Assembly: GCA_964587515.1 (NCBI GenBank)
Contig: CAZPMO010000009.1
Span: 1 to 52,651, forward strand
Source of the DNA: CAZPMO01 sp964587515
GTDB lineage: Bacteria > Pseudomonadota > Alphaproteobacteria > MPNO01
Length of the DNA stretch: 52,651 bases
Direction of reading: 5' to 3'
Below are positions 40,917 to 50,682 of the stretch, one piece after another. The position numbers were made by a program, and so were the translations under genes. The notes under the pieces are model-generated. The model was not told where the DNA came from. It did no database searches and worked only from the letters and a program-made list of their open reading frames with translations. Every line of letters begins with the position of its first letter. Within the stretch, counting starts at the first letter, position 1.

Positions 40917-41561
40917 TCATCCCCCTCCACGTGGCCCCTTTTTAGATGCCGGCATCACGCCGGTTCGCGATTTAAGCCGCGCGATCAACTTTTTCAGCCC
41001 GTTGCGCCGGATAAAGGCCGAGAATTCGTCGCGTTGGGTAACCGCCATGCTGATGCCTTCGACCATGACATCGATGATCCGGTAATTTCCGCCGGTGGCG
41101 CGCACCCGCCAGCTTGTCTTGATGGGCGGACCCTGTGGCCGGCCGATCGTGGCGAACACAAGCACGTCCTTTTTGCCGGCGACGCGTTCGGAAACAACCC
41201 TCAGCGTTTCACCCGAATATCCGCCTAATCGGCTTGAATAGGTCTTGATCACGTATGTCCGAAAGACTTGCTGGAACTCCGCGCGCTGGTGCGCCGACGC
41301 CCGGCGCCAGTGGCGGCCCAGCACGAACCGCCCCAGAAAGGGCAGGTCGAATCCGCTGTTCAACAGGCTATCGAATTCGCGTTCGCGCTGTTGCGCCGAA
41401 AGTTCCTTGGCGCGCAGCACCGTGATCGCCTTGTCGCCAAGATTGCTGACCAGGACCGACGCCGGTCCTTTCCCCGCCGCGTGCGGCTGGGCAATGCCCA
41501 ATGCGACGATCGCGGCCGCCGCAAAAATTGACATGACAAGTCTGCGGTGCCACCGCGTCAT
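40917..41561 (-). CDS. mlaC: MlaC-family periplasmic phospholipid-binding protein
   Basis: A 214-residue MlaC/Ttg2D (Tol_Tol_Ttg2) protein that ferries phospholipid between the outer membrane and the inner-membrane Mla complex. Signal peptide MTRWHRRLVMSIFAAAAIVALGIAQPHAA, then the family core LLNSGFDLPFLGRFVLGRHWRRASAHQRAEFQQVFRTYVIKTYSSRLGGYSGETLRVV and SWRVRATGGNYRIIDVMVEGISMAVTQRDEFSAFIRRNGLKKLIARLK. The start at 41561 has GAAGG upstream. It lies between the two-TM protein (78 bases) and mlaA. No MlaF ATPase, MlaE permease or MlaD gene is in the window. Confidence 0.93.
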   Translation of the reverse strand: MTRWHRRLVMSIFAAAAIVALGIAQPHAAGKGPASVLVSNLGDKAITVLRAKELSAQQREREFDSLLNSGFDLPFLGRFVLGRHWRRASAHQRAEFQQVFRTYVIKTYSSRLGGYSGETLRVVSERVAGKKDVLVFATIGRPQGPPIKTSWRVRATGGNYRIIDVMVEGISMAVTQRDEFSAFIRRNGLKKLIARLKSRTGVMPASKKGPRGGG

Positions 41562-41639
41562 GCGACCTTCATCCCCCAAATTCTCGCGACAATAGGCAGA
41601 TAAGAACGCTTCTGACAACTGCCTCGGGATGGCGGGGCG

Positions 41640-42155
41640 TCAGGAATCCCGTTTCGGGCGCTGATAGTGGAGCGGTGTTTCCTGGGCCGTCGGTTTTTGC
41701 GGCAAGGAACGTTGCGGCGCGGCGTAAAACATACGCTTGCGGGGGTCGTTGGTGCCGTCGAACGGGCGGCGAACGCGGACACCCTGCTTGGTCTTGCTGG
41801 CTTGCCGTTGGGCCTTTTGAAGCTGCTTGGCGAGGTTCTTGTTCCAGGGCAGCCGATAGGCGCGGGGTTCGTCGGAATCCGGAACGCGAAGCCACAGATA
41901 GATGGCGGTGCCTTCCTGGAGGCTCGCCGCCAGCAGGTTCGTTTCCTTCACGTGCCGTCGCGCCCACTCAAGCGATGCCGGTTTGGGACGGCTCATCAGT
42001 TCCGACACGCTGCCATAGGTCAACGGCATGATCATGGCGGCGGCGGCCAGCGCCGACAGCTTGATCCACATCTTGCGCGGCGCCCAGATGCTGATATTGG
42101 CGAGAACGGCGGCAACGATCACCGCCGGGATGAAGAAATACAGCGCCAGATCCAT
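41640..42155 (-). CDS. Two-TM membrane protein, unknown function
   Basis: A 171-residue protein. Two N-terminal membrane helices (LALYFFIPAVIVAAVLANISIW about residues 3-24; WIKLSALAAAAMIMPLTYG about 30-48) are followed by a soluble, basic C-terminal part (SLEWARRHVKETNLLAASLQEGTAIYLWLRVPDSDEPRAYRLPWN, then LAKQLQKAQRQASKTKQG and a Pro/Lys-rich tail). I do not recognise a named family. Its start overlaps the TolR-like gene's stop by one base (TAATG), so it is the third member of a tightly coupled trio with the ExbB-like and TolR-like genes. It may be an accessory subunit of that channel complex. Confidence 0.7.
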   Translation of the reverse strand: MDLALYFFIPAVIVAAVLANISIWAPRKMWIKLSALAAAAMIMPLTYGSVSELMSRPKPASLEWARRHVKETNLLAASLQEGTAIYLWLRVPDSDEPRAYRLPWNKNLAKQLQKAQRQASKTKQGVRVRRPFDGTNDPRKRMFYAAPQRSLPQKPTAQETPLHYQRPKRDS

Positions 42156-42754
42156 TATTTTGCCGCGCTGCGCAACGGCTTGAACAGGCTGTGGATGCTG
42201 CCCGGGACCAGCCTTCGGTCACTTCCGAGGCTGAACCGGAAGGCGGTGCTTTCTTCCCCGGTATAGCTCATCTCCAGTTTGCTGGTGACGATGCGCTTCA
42301 GCCGGTCGGCCTGGGATTTCTTCAGACTGGCGACGATGGTGACCGGGATCGGCAGCACCCCGCCGGAATTGCGGTAGAGGTGGATGTTGACCGTGTATTC
42401 GCCCGGCGTGATGCCACGGCTGTAGGCGACCTCGTAATTGACCTCGGTGATGTCGAGGTAGCGGCCCAGATCGTCGCGCAACAGGTTGAACACGCGGCCG
42501 CCCTTGTTCGAGTATCCGACCGCCCGGTCGCCCGGCGCCTCGACCCACAGATCGACATCGGCGTCGATTTTGGCGGGCCAGTGGATCTCGATCACCACAT
42601 TGCCGGGCGGCGGCCCCTCCTTGGCCTCGAGCGGCGGATGCAGGTGGGGCAGCAATAGCAGCACGACCGCGACGAAGCCGGACAGCGCCAGCATGATGAC
42701 GTCTCGGAAGACTGTATCGCCGCTGTCGTCCTCGAAGGAATCAAGCTCGGGCAT
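42155..42754 (-). CDS. TolR/ExbD-like single-TM protein with a DUF2135-like periplasmic domain
   Basis: A 199-residue protein. A short cytoplasmic acidic N-terminus is followed by FRDVIMLALSGFVAVVLLLLP (TM about 16-36, with Asp18 at the membrane edge where TolR/ExbD/MotB carry their proton-binding Asp). The periplasmic part resembles DUF2135/YfaP-type beta-sandwiches: ADVDLWVEAPGDRAVGYSNKGGRVFNLLRDDLG, YEVAYSRGITPGEYTVNIHLY. Its start (GGGGAG RBS, ATG 42754) lies inside the end of the ExbB-like gene, a 14-base overlap. Together the two should form a TolQR/ExbBD-like ion-driven motor whose periplasmic arm is this beta domain rather than a TonB-like or peptidoglycan-binding one. The DUF2135 match is by eye. 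Confidence 0.68.
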   Translation of the reverse strand: MPELDSFEDDSGDTVFRDVIMLALSGFVAVVLLLLPHLHPPLEAKEGPPPGNVVIEIHWPAKIDADVDLWVEAPGDRAVGYSNKGGRVFNLLRDDLGRYLDITEVNYEVAYSRGITPGEYTVNIHLYRNSGGVLPIPVTIVASLKKSQADRLKRIVTSKLEMSYTGEESTAFRFSLGSDRRLVPGSIHSLFKPLRSAAK

Positions 42755-43448
42755 CCCGCTCCCCAAGCTCGTGAATCGAGGTGATCAGCTTCACCGTGCC
42801 GGTCGCCAGCAGGTGATAATTGACCGTCAGCCAGAGATTCAGCACGCCGCCCACCAGTGTGGTGTAGAGCGCCGTCGACATGCCTTGGATCAGCATCGAG
42901 ACCATGGGCGAGATGTAATCGAAGTCGGACGCCTTCTGCGGGTCGACGCCGGACAGCGCGATGATGAAGCCGATCACCGTGCCGATCAGTCCGAGCAACA
43001 CCAGGCTGTTGGCGATATGGCGAACCACCGCGATACGGTGCGACAGGCGCAGGCGCATGGCGCCGGCCAGCACCGAGGCGCCGCTGTCGCCATTGGCGCG
43101 CAGTTTTTCGAGGTAGGTCCGCGCCAGAGACGTCACGCCCGGATCGTAGTCGCGGGCTGCGTTGAGCTCACGGCTGACCTGGACGATTTTCGCACCGCAC
43201 AGCGCCAGCCCGGCGATAAATACGATGAAGATCGCGACCGAGAGTTGCGTCTTGTCGGCGACCAGCACCATTTCGATGTAACCGTGGACGTAGGCCGCGC
43301 CCAGCAGGGACGCGCCCACGAGATTGAATAGCGCGAAACGCAAAATCAGAAGATGCCGGCGCGTGTCGCGCAGCGCGCCGTCCCATTTCACCGGAAGCGC
43401 CCCGGTGGAATCTTCGCCGGTGGGCATGTGTTGAATGACTGAGGCCAT
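42741..43448 (-). CDS. MotA/TolQ/ExbB-family proton channel protein
   Basis: A 235-residue integral membrane protein with about four hydrophobic segments (residues about 33-55, 67-87, 145-168 and 182-210). The signature segment LLGLIGTVIGFIIALSGV and the following SPMVSMLIQGMSTALYTTLVGGVLNLWL match TolQ/ExbB/MotA pore helices (GTVxGxxxA). I start at 43448 (MASVIQHMP); the frame can begin 5 codons earlier. It is the first gene of the minus-strand run, followed with overlap by the TolR-like gene. The CtrA-type box lies 51 bases upstream, between it and pcm. Confidence 0.9.
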   Translation of the reverse strand: MASVIQHMPTGEDSTGALPVKWDGALRDTRRHLLILRFALFNLVGASLLGAAYVHGYIEMVLVADKTQLSVAIFIVFIAGLALCGAKIVQVSRELNAARDYDPGVTSLARTYLEKLRANGDSGASVLAGAMRLRLSHRIAVVRHIANSLVLLGLIGTVIGFIIALSGVDPQKASDFDYISPMVSMLIQGMSTALYTTLVGGVLNLWLTVNYHLLATGTVKLITSIHELGERDARA

Positions 43449-43498
43449 TACGCGGCTTTCCAATGTCTACGTAAGCCCCAATTTTCGTCCGCTTATGG

Positions 43499-43514
43499 TT
43501 AACGAGCGGTTAAC
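43499..43514. promoter_or_regulatory. CtrA-type binding site
   Basis: TTAACGAGCGGTTAAC is a perfect TTAAC-N6-TTAAC (TTAA-N7-TTAA), the consensus for the alphaproteobacterial cell-cycle regulator CtrA. It lies in the 163-base divergent region between the ExbB-like gene (start 43448) and pcm (start 43612). At about 50 bases from the former start it could repress or activate that operon; either gene may be the target. Confidence 0.6.
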
Positions 43515-43611
43515 GGAGGAGGACGAAGCAGAACTATTGTTATACGTAAGATGACGGATACCTTGGGGGAGACTCGCGGAAAACGAGGTTTCGTGGTCTA
43601 ATGGGCTCGCC

Positions 43612-44298
43612 ATGAATGATTTGCATTTTGACCGGCCGCGCAACGAGATGGTCGAGGAAATCGCCGCCCATGTGCGTGACATCAGCGCCCATATCGGCCG
43701 CGAAATTCTCGACGACCGTGTGATGGCGGTGATGGCCCGCGTGCCCCGGCATGAATTCGTGCCGGTCGAGTTGCGCGGCTTCGCCTATGTGAATTCGCCG
43801 CTGCCGATCGGCCACGGCAAGACCATTTCGCAACCTTATATCAACGCCTTGATGACCGACCTGCTGAACCCCGGACCGGACGACGTGGTGCTCGAGATCG
43901 GCACCGGTTTCGGCTATCAGGCGGCGCTGCTGGCCGAGCTGGCGGGGCGTGTCTACACGATGGAGATCATCGAGGAGCTGGCCGAGGGCGCGCTGCGGCG
44001 GTTGCAGTTGCTGGGCTACGAAAATATCGAGTTGCGGGTCGGCGACGGCACCCATGGCTGGCCGGAGCACGGGCCCTATGACCGTATCCTGGTGGCCGCC
44101 GCGCCCGATCTGGTGCCGCCGGCGCTGATCCACCAGCTCAAGCCCGGCGGGCGCATGGTGGTGCCGGCCGGCATCGAGGACGCCCAGCAGCTGATGATCG
44201 TGGACAAGGACGCCGACGGCAAAGTGAGCATGCGCGAGGTGCTGCCGGTGCGGTTCTCGGCGCTGCACTCGCGCGACGACGACGTCGACGACGAATAG
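43612..44298 (+). CDS. pcm: Protein-L-isoaspartate O-methyltransferase
   Basis: Repairs isoaspartyl damage in proteins by S-adenosylmethionine-dependent carboxyl methylation. 228 aa; motif I LEIGTGFGYQAALLAELAG binds AdoMet, preceded by the PCMT marker PIGHGKTISQPYINALM with the Ser-Gln-Pro segment. Later come RVGDGTHGWPEHGPYDRILVAAAPDLVPPALIHQLKPGGRMVVP. The C-terminus is acidic (HSRDDDVDDE). It is divergent from the ExbB-like operon and shares the CtrA-box region; a small hairpin follows. Confidence 0.94.
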   Translation: MNDLHFDRPRNEMVEEIAAHVRDISAHIGREILDDRVMAVMARVPRHEFVPVELRGFAYVNSPLPIGHGKTISQPYINALMTDLLNPGPDDVVLEIGTGFGYQAALLAELAGRVYTMEIIEELAEGALRRLQLLGYENIELRVGDGTHGWPEHGPYDRILVAAAPDLVPPALIHQLKPGGRMVVPAGIEDAQQLMIVDKDADGKVSMREVLPVRFSALHSRDDDVDDE

Positions 44299-44314
44299 CG
44301 CGCGATCCAGCAAT

Positions 44315-44334
44315 GTCCCGCCGGGACGCGGTTT

Positions 44335-44335
<1 letters not shown>
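44315..44335 (+). terminator. Weak hairpin with short T-run, pcm/hutF junction
   Basis: GTCCC-gcc-GGGAC (44315-44327) is followed by GCGGTTTT, a small stem with a short T-run between the convergent pcm and hutF genes. Modest for an intrinsic terminator. Confidence 0.35.
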
Positions 44336-45710
<1,375 letters not shown>

Positions 45711-45714
<4 letters not shown>

Positions 45715-46526
45715 TTCGCCCGTTCCGCCGCCGCCGTCATCGCCCACGCCATGATCTCCTCGATCAGGCGGCGCAACACCGGCTTCACCACCGCGCCCAA
45801 ATCGGGCCGGTAGGCGAAAGGATGGGTCTCGTCCATATAGGTGCGCTGGGAAAGCTCGAGCTGCAGCGTATGCACCCCGTCGTCCGGCGCGCCGTATCGG
45901 CGGGTGATATAGCCGCCGGTGAAGCGCCCGTTATCGGCGGCCGTGAATCCCTCGGCGCCGTCGAGCACGGCGAACGCGCGCGCCGCCAGTCCGGCGTCGG
46001 CGCTGGCCCCCGACGCGGTCCCGAAATTGAAATCGGGCAGCAGTCCGTCGAAGAAGCGCGGCACAGCTGAGCGGATCGAGTGGGCGTCGAACACCACGGC
46101 GACGCCGTGGCGCGCGCGTAGCCGCGCGATCTCGTTGGCCAGCCGCGCGTGATAGGGCCGCCAATACGCCTCGATGCGCGCCGCGACCTCGGCTTCGTCC
46201 GGCGCCGCGCCGTCGCGATAGATCGCCTCGCGGTCGAAGGTGGCGAGCGGCACGATCTCGGTATTGTCGGCGCCGGGATAAAGCGCCTCGCCGGCCGGGT
46301 CGCGGTTCAGGTCGACCACATAGCGCGATTGCGTCGCGGCCAGCAGCCCGGCGCCGAGTTCTTCGCCGAAATCATAAAGATCGTTCACGTGCCAGTCGGT
46401 GTCGGGAATGCGCCGCGCGAAGGGTGTCATGTTCGCCGCGATGTCATCGGGAATCCCGCGCCCGTCATGGGGCACGCTGATCAGCAGCGGCGTCGAACCG
46501 GGGCGGAAGGTAAAGGGATCGGTCAT
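45711..46526 (-). CDS. hutG: N-formylglutamate amidohydrolase
   Basis: HutG cleaves N-formyl-L-glutamate to formate and glutamate, the last step of the five-enzyme histidine route that goes through HutF. 271 aa with family motifs PLLISVPHDGRGIPDD, DTDWHVNDLYDF, SRYVVDLNRDPAG, VVFDAHSIRSAVPRFF (metal His) and HTLQLELSQRTYMDE. The ATG at 46526 follows a purine-rich stretch. The gene order hutG-hutF with ATGA coupling fits a hut operon, but hutH, hutU and hutI are not in the window. Confidence 0.93.
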
Positions 46527-46833
46527 GTATCGTGACGCCGGGTGCCGACACGGCGCCGCCCCCCATATGTCAGGTGTTGAAAGTGTACGTTCGCCGGTGG
46601 GGCGTGTCCATCGGAGCCCAAGCCGCGTGTGAAAAATGCGAGATAGTGGCGCGAACGAAACAAATGGTCCTCTCCCCTCGTGGAACCTTCCCGTGCACCC
46701 CGGAAGCGGACATGGAGGGCGTTGTCGCTGACAGCCGCATTTGATCCAGAACGGTCATTGGCCCCCGATGGACTTCACTGTCGGCCGCCCATACAATCTC
46801 GCCCATCGGTTGCTCTGAAAGCATTCACATCGC
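46527..46833. other. Spacer upstream of the cyclase/TPR gene
   Basis: About 300 bases with no gene I can support; both neighbours begin from it in opposite directions. It contains GGAAGCGGACAT (46702-46713), the reverse complement of a word (ATGTCCGCTT) that recurs at 48716-48725 and, slightly changed, at 48629-48640 and 52105-52114. Confidence 0.4.
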
Positions 46834-48576
46834 ATGGCCGAAGAACGCGTCCAGAGGAGGCTTGCCGCGATCCTGATCGCCGATGTGGTCGGTTACAGCC
46901 GTCTCATGCGCGAGGATGAGACAGGCACTCTGGCGCAACTCAAGACCGTCCGGAAGGAACTGTTCGACCCGAAAGTCGACGAATATGGCGGGCGTATCGT
47001 CAAGACGACCGGCGATGGCATACTTATCGAGTTTTCCAGCGCCGTTGACGCCGTCCAGCACGCCGTCGATGTCCAGCAGGCAATGGCTCAGCGAAACAGC
47101 GTAGTTCCAGATGATCGTCGGATCCTGTTCCGCATGGGCATCAATCTTGGAGACGTAATCGTAGACGGCGACGACATTTACGGCGATGGCGTGAATGTCG
47201 CGGCCCGGCTGGAGGGATTGGCCGAGTCGGGCGGGATCTGCGTCTCCGCGATGGTGTATGAGGGAATCCGTCATAAGCTGGATATCGCCTTTATGGATAT
47301 GGGCGAGCAGTCGGTAAAGAACATCGGCGAGCCGATCCATGTTTACGCAGTGGCATCGGAAGCTTCCACGACGCCAACCAAGCAAACTGGGCCGTCCGAT
47401 GCGCTGTTTCGTCGCCCTGCGGTTGCGGTCTTACCGTTCGAAAACATGTCAGGCGATCACGAGCAAGAATACTTCGCAGATGGCCTGACCGAAGACCTAA
47501 TAACCGCGCTTTCGCTGTGGCGTTCGTTTCCAGTGATCGCGCGCAACTCGACTTTCGCCTATAAGGGGCAGTCGCCCGACATTCGCATGGTCGGCGAGGA
47601 ACTCGGCGCTCGGTATGTTGTCGAAGGCAGTGTCCGCAATCAGGTGGTCGGGTTCGAGTCACCGTCCAGCTTATCAACGCGGGGACGGGCCACCATGTCT
47701 GGGCCGAGCGCTACGACCGCGAACTCGAAGACATTTTCGATTTGCAGGACGAGATTACTCACCGCGTCGCGGCGATCGTTGAACCCGAACTAGAGCGCGC
47801 CGAAAAGCAGCGTGTCGTGGTCAAGCCGACCAGCGACTTGTCAGCCTGGGAATACTGCCTCAGGGGCTTCGCTCTCATCGACCAGAACACGGAAGCGGCG
47901 AATCGCGAGGCGCGCGATATGTTCCTCCGCGCCATTGACCGGGATCCCAACTACTGTCGCGCCCATACCGGGCTCGCCTTCAGCTATACGCGTGATCTTC
48001 GCTACTGGTCCCCACCCAACCGCGAAGAATGGGAGCATCTGTTCGCAGAAACCTCACGGCGCGCTGTCGAGCTGGATGGTAGCGATTCGATGGCGCGGAC
48101 GATGCTTGCCCGGGTCTTTCTGCGCGCAAATCAATTCGACGCGGCGATTGCGGAGGGGCGTCGAATGCAATCCCCACAACGCCTATTGCAACAGCGTCCT
48201 CGGGGACATGCTTGTTTTCACGGGCCATTTCGATGAAGGGATCACCTGGATCGAACGATCTCATCAGCTCAATCCGATGGATGCCCGTGGTCACCTCATC
48301 TTCACCCATCTTGCCCTGGCACATCTCGGGGCGGGACGTCCGGAGCGTGCGATCGAATTCGCGCGTGAGGCGATCCGCCGCAAAGCGGATTTCGCCGAAC
48401 CATATTTGTTGCTTGCTTCCGCCTTTGGATATCTAGGTCGAATTGATGAAGCTCACGACGCGTTGGAGCCCTACAAAGACACGGCCCTAGGATTCTTCGA
48501 TCGGCATCCGGAATATGCTGAGGTCACCCGTGACCGTATCCTTGAAGGCCTCCGGAAAGCCGGTATATCGGAGTGA
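46834..48576 (+). pseudogene. Adenylate/guanylate cyclase-TPR protein with two compensating frameshifts
   Basis: One gene of about 580 codons in three frame segments. Segment 1 (46834 to about 47648): class III cyclase domain (RRLAAILIADVVGYSRLM, VKTTGDGILIEF, GDGVNVAARLEGLAESGG) and a TolB-like domain (PAVAVLPFENMSGDHEQEYFADGLTEDLITALS). Segment 2 (about 47649-48155, next frame): RVRVTVQLINAGTGHHVWAERYDRELEDIFDLQDEITHRVAAIVEPEL and TPRs. Segment 3 (about 48158-48576, first frame again): ECNPHNAYCNSVLGDMLVFTGHFDEGITWIERSHQLNPMDARGH. The shifts lie at G-runs (near 47650-47652 and 48155-48158), as a missing and then an extra base, so sequencing error is possible. Intact homologs are single proteins. 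Confidence 0.85.
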
Positions 48577-48628
48577 TGCGCTGTCGCGGACAACATCGCG
48601 CAATGGTTGGTGTCATCAATGGTTAGCG

Positions 48629-48725
48629 AATGTCTGCTTATTCGCACAAACCGGAAGTCACGGCGACGAGGACCGACTTCTGCTTGACCGCCGACGCCGG
48701 ACATTCGACGGAGCGATGTCCGCTT
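48629..48725. repeat. Scattered word (A)ATGTCCGCTT
   Basis: AATGTCTGCTTA (48629-48640), ATGTCCGCTT (48716-48725), its complement within GGAAGCGGACAT (46702-46713) and AATGTCCGCA (52105-52114) all lie outside genes. In many alphaproteobacterial genomes I recall this word (AATGTCCGCTT, GCGGACATT) in intergenic remnants. Four partly matching copies in 6 kb of spacer could be chance or leftovers of one repeat family. Confidence 0.35.
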
Positions 48726-48778
48726 TCACCAGGAGTTCGTGTAACAACAGTCCTCAATGAAATAGGGGTAGCGGTTTT

Positions 48779-49150
48779 ATGGCGTTCACAAATACGGTAA
48801 CGGCGATCAATCTCGACGACATGATCGAGTTTGATAAGGGTAAACGGCTGGTACGCAAGAAAATCGTTCAGTCAGAAATAATCGTGTCGGAGATCGTGTG
48901 TTACGAACCGGGTCAGTTCACCAAATCCCATGTCCATCCGCATCAAGACGAAATCTTTCACTGTATTCAAGGCAAAGGCGTCGTCACTCTTACCGAACGG
49001 GATGACATCCCGATAGAACAGGGGAGTGTCGTGTTCGTGCCGTCAGGCATTGAGCACGGCGTTGAAACGATCGGTGACAATCGCCTCGTCCTCGTCTTCG
49101 CCAAAGGTCCGGGCGTGCCGAATCCTGACATACGGAAGAATTCAGAATAG
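48779..49150 (+). CDS. Small cupin protein
   Basis: A 123-residue single-domain cupin. Motif 1 is KSHVHPHQDEIFHCIQGKGVVTLTE (H-x-H, Glu and further His ligands) and motif 2 is GSVVFVPSGIEHGVETIGD (G-x5-P-x2-H-x3 type). It is likely a metal-binding enzyme or sensor of a small molecule. AGGGG lies upstream of the ATG. It precedes the Rieske oxygenase by about 190 bases on the same strand and may act on the same substrate, but that is inference. Confidence 0.87.
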   Translation: MAFTNTVTAINLDDMIEFDKGKRLVRKKIVQSEIIVSEIVCYEPGQFTKSHVHPHQDEIFHCIQGKGVVTLTERDDIPIEQGSVVFVPSGIEHGVETIGDNRLVLVFAKGPGVPNPDIRKNSE

Positions 49151-49339
49151 TGGGTTCGTCACCGCCTAACTCGCTTTGGCTTGGCTTGGGTTTGCTTTTG
49201 CGGGTGAATCCACGCGTGGGCCGGTTAAGTGTGGATATAATACCCACGAGCGTTAATCAGAACCCATCGCCCATTCCGCCGGTGAAGCGGAGGCGAACTT
49301 GTGTAAAATGGCGGTATCGTCAGCAGAAGGAATATGGGC

Positions 49340-50578
49340 ATGAAATCTCGATACGGTTACCAGGTTCCAGATCCGGACACTGAACTGACCCATGTCGATG
49401 CCGGGTCGCCCATGGGCGAATTGCTGCGGCGTTATTGGCAGCCGCTTTGCCTCTCCGACGAGTTGGGCGATTTGCCCAAGCGTGTTCGCATATTGTGCGA
49501 GGATCTAATTGCTTTCCGAGACAAGTCCGGACGGGTCGGCGTATTGGAGCCGCACTGCGCCCACCGCGGAACATCGCTCGAATTCGGTCGGATAGAGGAA
49601 CGGGGTATCCGCTGCTGTTATCACGGCTGGCTTTTCGGAACCGACGGCAAATGCCTGGAGATGGCCTGCGAGCAACCGGGCTATGCCGAACGGATGGATG
49701 TCTGGCAACCCGCCTATCCGACCCGTGAATTCGGCGGGCTGGTGTTTGTCTATATGGGGCCGCTGGAACAAATGCCCGAATTCCCGGTCTATGACATCGT
49801 CGATGTCACGGACCGGGACGATGTGGTGTTGCGCGGTATGCGGCTGTGGGAGGACCACGGGATCGGATTTGTGCGGGACTGCAACTGGCTGCAGCATTAT
49901 GAAAACATTGTCGATGCTTATCATCTGCTGGTTCTGCACGGCTCACATTCGGTCGACCAGTTCGGCAGCGTCGTGACCACGTCAGGCTCCGTCGATATTG
50001 GGTTCGAGACGACTGATCTCGGCGTGCGCTACAGGATGCTCCGCGATCTTCCCAACGGCAATAAACTGGAACGCTACGCGGAATGTATTCTGCCCAACGC
50101 GTTCATGGTGCCCAGTATTCATGAGCAAGGCGAGACGGCGAAATACCAGTCCAGGGCGACAGAACTGTCTTGGATCGTGCCGACGGATAACGAACATCTT
50201 TACGGCATCAGTATCGTCGCGTGGCCTTTGAAGGACGGCGCGCCGGACCCGGACTGGAAGGCTGGGACCGATACCCTGACCGATATCCGCCCCGGCAATC
50301 TTCGCAATCGGCCTCATGAAGAAAAGCAGCGAGTTCCAGATGACATGGAAGCTCAGGAGAGCCAGCGCAAAATCGCGGTCCATGCGCTTGAAAACCTGGC
50401 ATTGTCGGATCGTGGCGTCGTACTGCTGCGAAAGGGAATGCGGCGGGCCATTGCCGATATGACGGCGGGAATAGACCCTCAGAACATCGTTCGCGATGCA
50501 GCGGCGGCGCGCGGCATCCCGTCCCATGCCTGGAACACCGTAATTCTGCCGGAAGAATTGGGCGCGGCGGCGGAATAA
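49340..50578 (+). CDS. Rieske non-heme iron oxygenase, large subunit
   Basis: A 412-residue aromatic-ring-hydroxylating or demethylating oxygenase of the phthalate/chlorobenzoate class. The Rieske [2Fe-2S] ligands are CAH and CCYH in PHCAHRGTSLEFGRIEERGIRCCYHGW, about residues 68-92. The mononuclear-iron site is in NWLQHYENIVDAYHLLVLHGSH (D-x-x-H-x4-H). The N-terminus has the class signature LTHVDAGSPMGELLRRYWQPL. I prefer ATG 49340: AGAAGGA ends eight bases before it, whereas the in-frame ATG 49334 leaves only two. No ferredoxin or reductase gene is beside it; an MFS exporter follows. Confidence 0.92.
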   Translation: MKSRYGYQVPDPDTELTHVDAGSPMGELLRRYWQPLCLSDELGDLPKRVRILCEDLIAFRDKSGRVGVLEPHCAHRGTSLEFGRIEERGIRCCYHGWLFGTDGKCLEMACEQPGYAERMDVWQPAYPTREFGGLVFVYMGPLEQMPEFPVYDIVDVTDRDDVVLRGMRLWEDHGIGFVRDCNWLQHYENIVDAYHLLVLHGSHSVDQFGSVVTTSGSVDIGFETTDLGVRYRMLRDLPNGNKLERYAECILPNAFMVPSIHEQGETAKYQSRATELSWIVPTDNEHLYGISIVAWPLKDGAPDPDWKAGTDTLTDIRPGNLRNRPHEEKQRVPDDMEAQESQRKIAVHALENLALSDRGVVLLRKGMRRAIADMTAGIDPQNIVRDAAAARGIPSHAWNTVILPEELGAAAE

Positions 50579-50682
50579 CCAAATAACCGCGGCCAACAGT
50601 GAGGAATTTGACTGCATTATCGCCGGTGCCGGGTTGTCCGACACGCGTTTACCTGCGCGCGCGCCACGGGTAGCCTCGTCCC

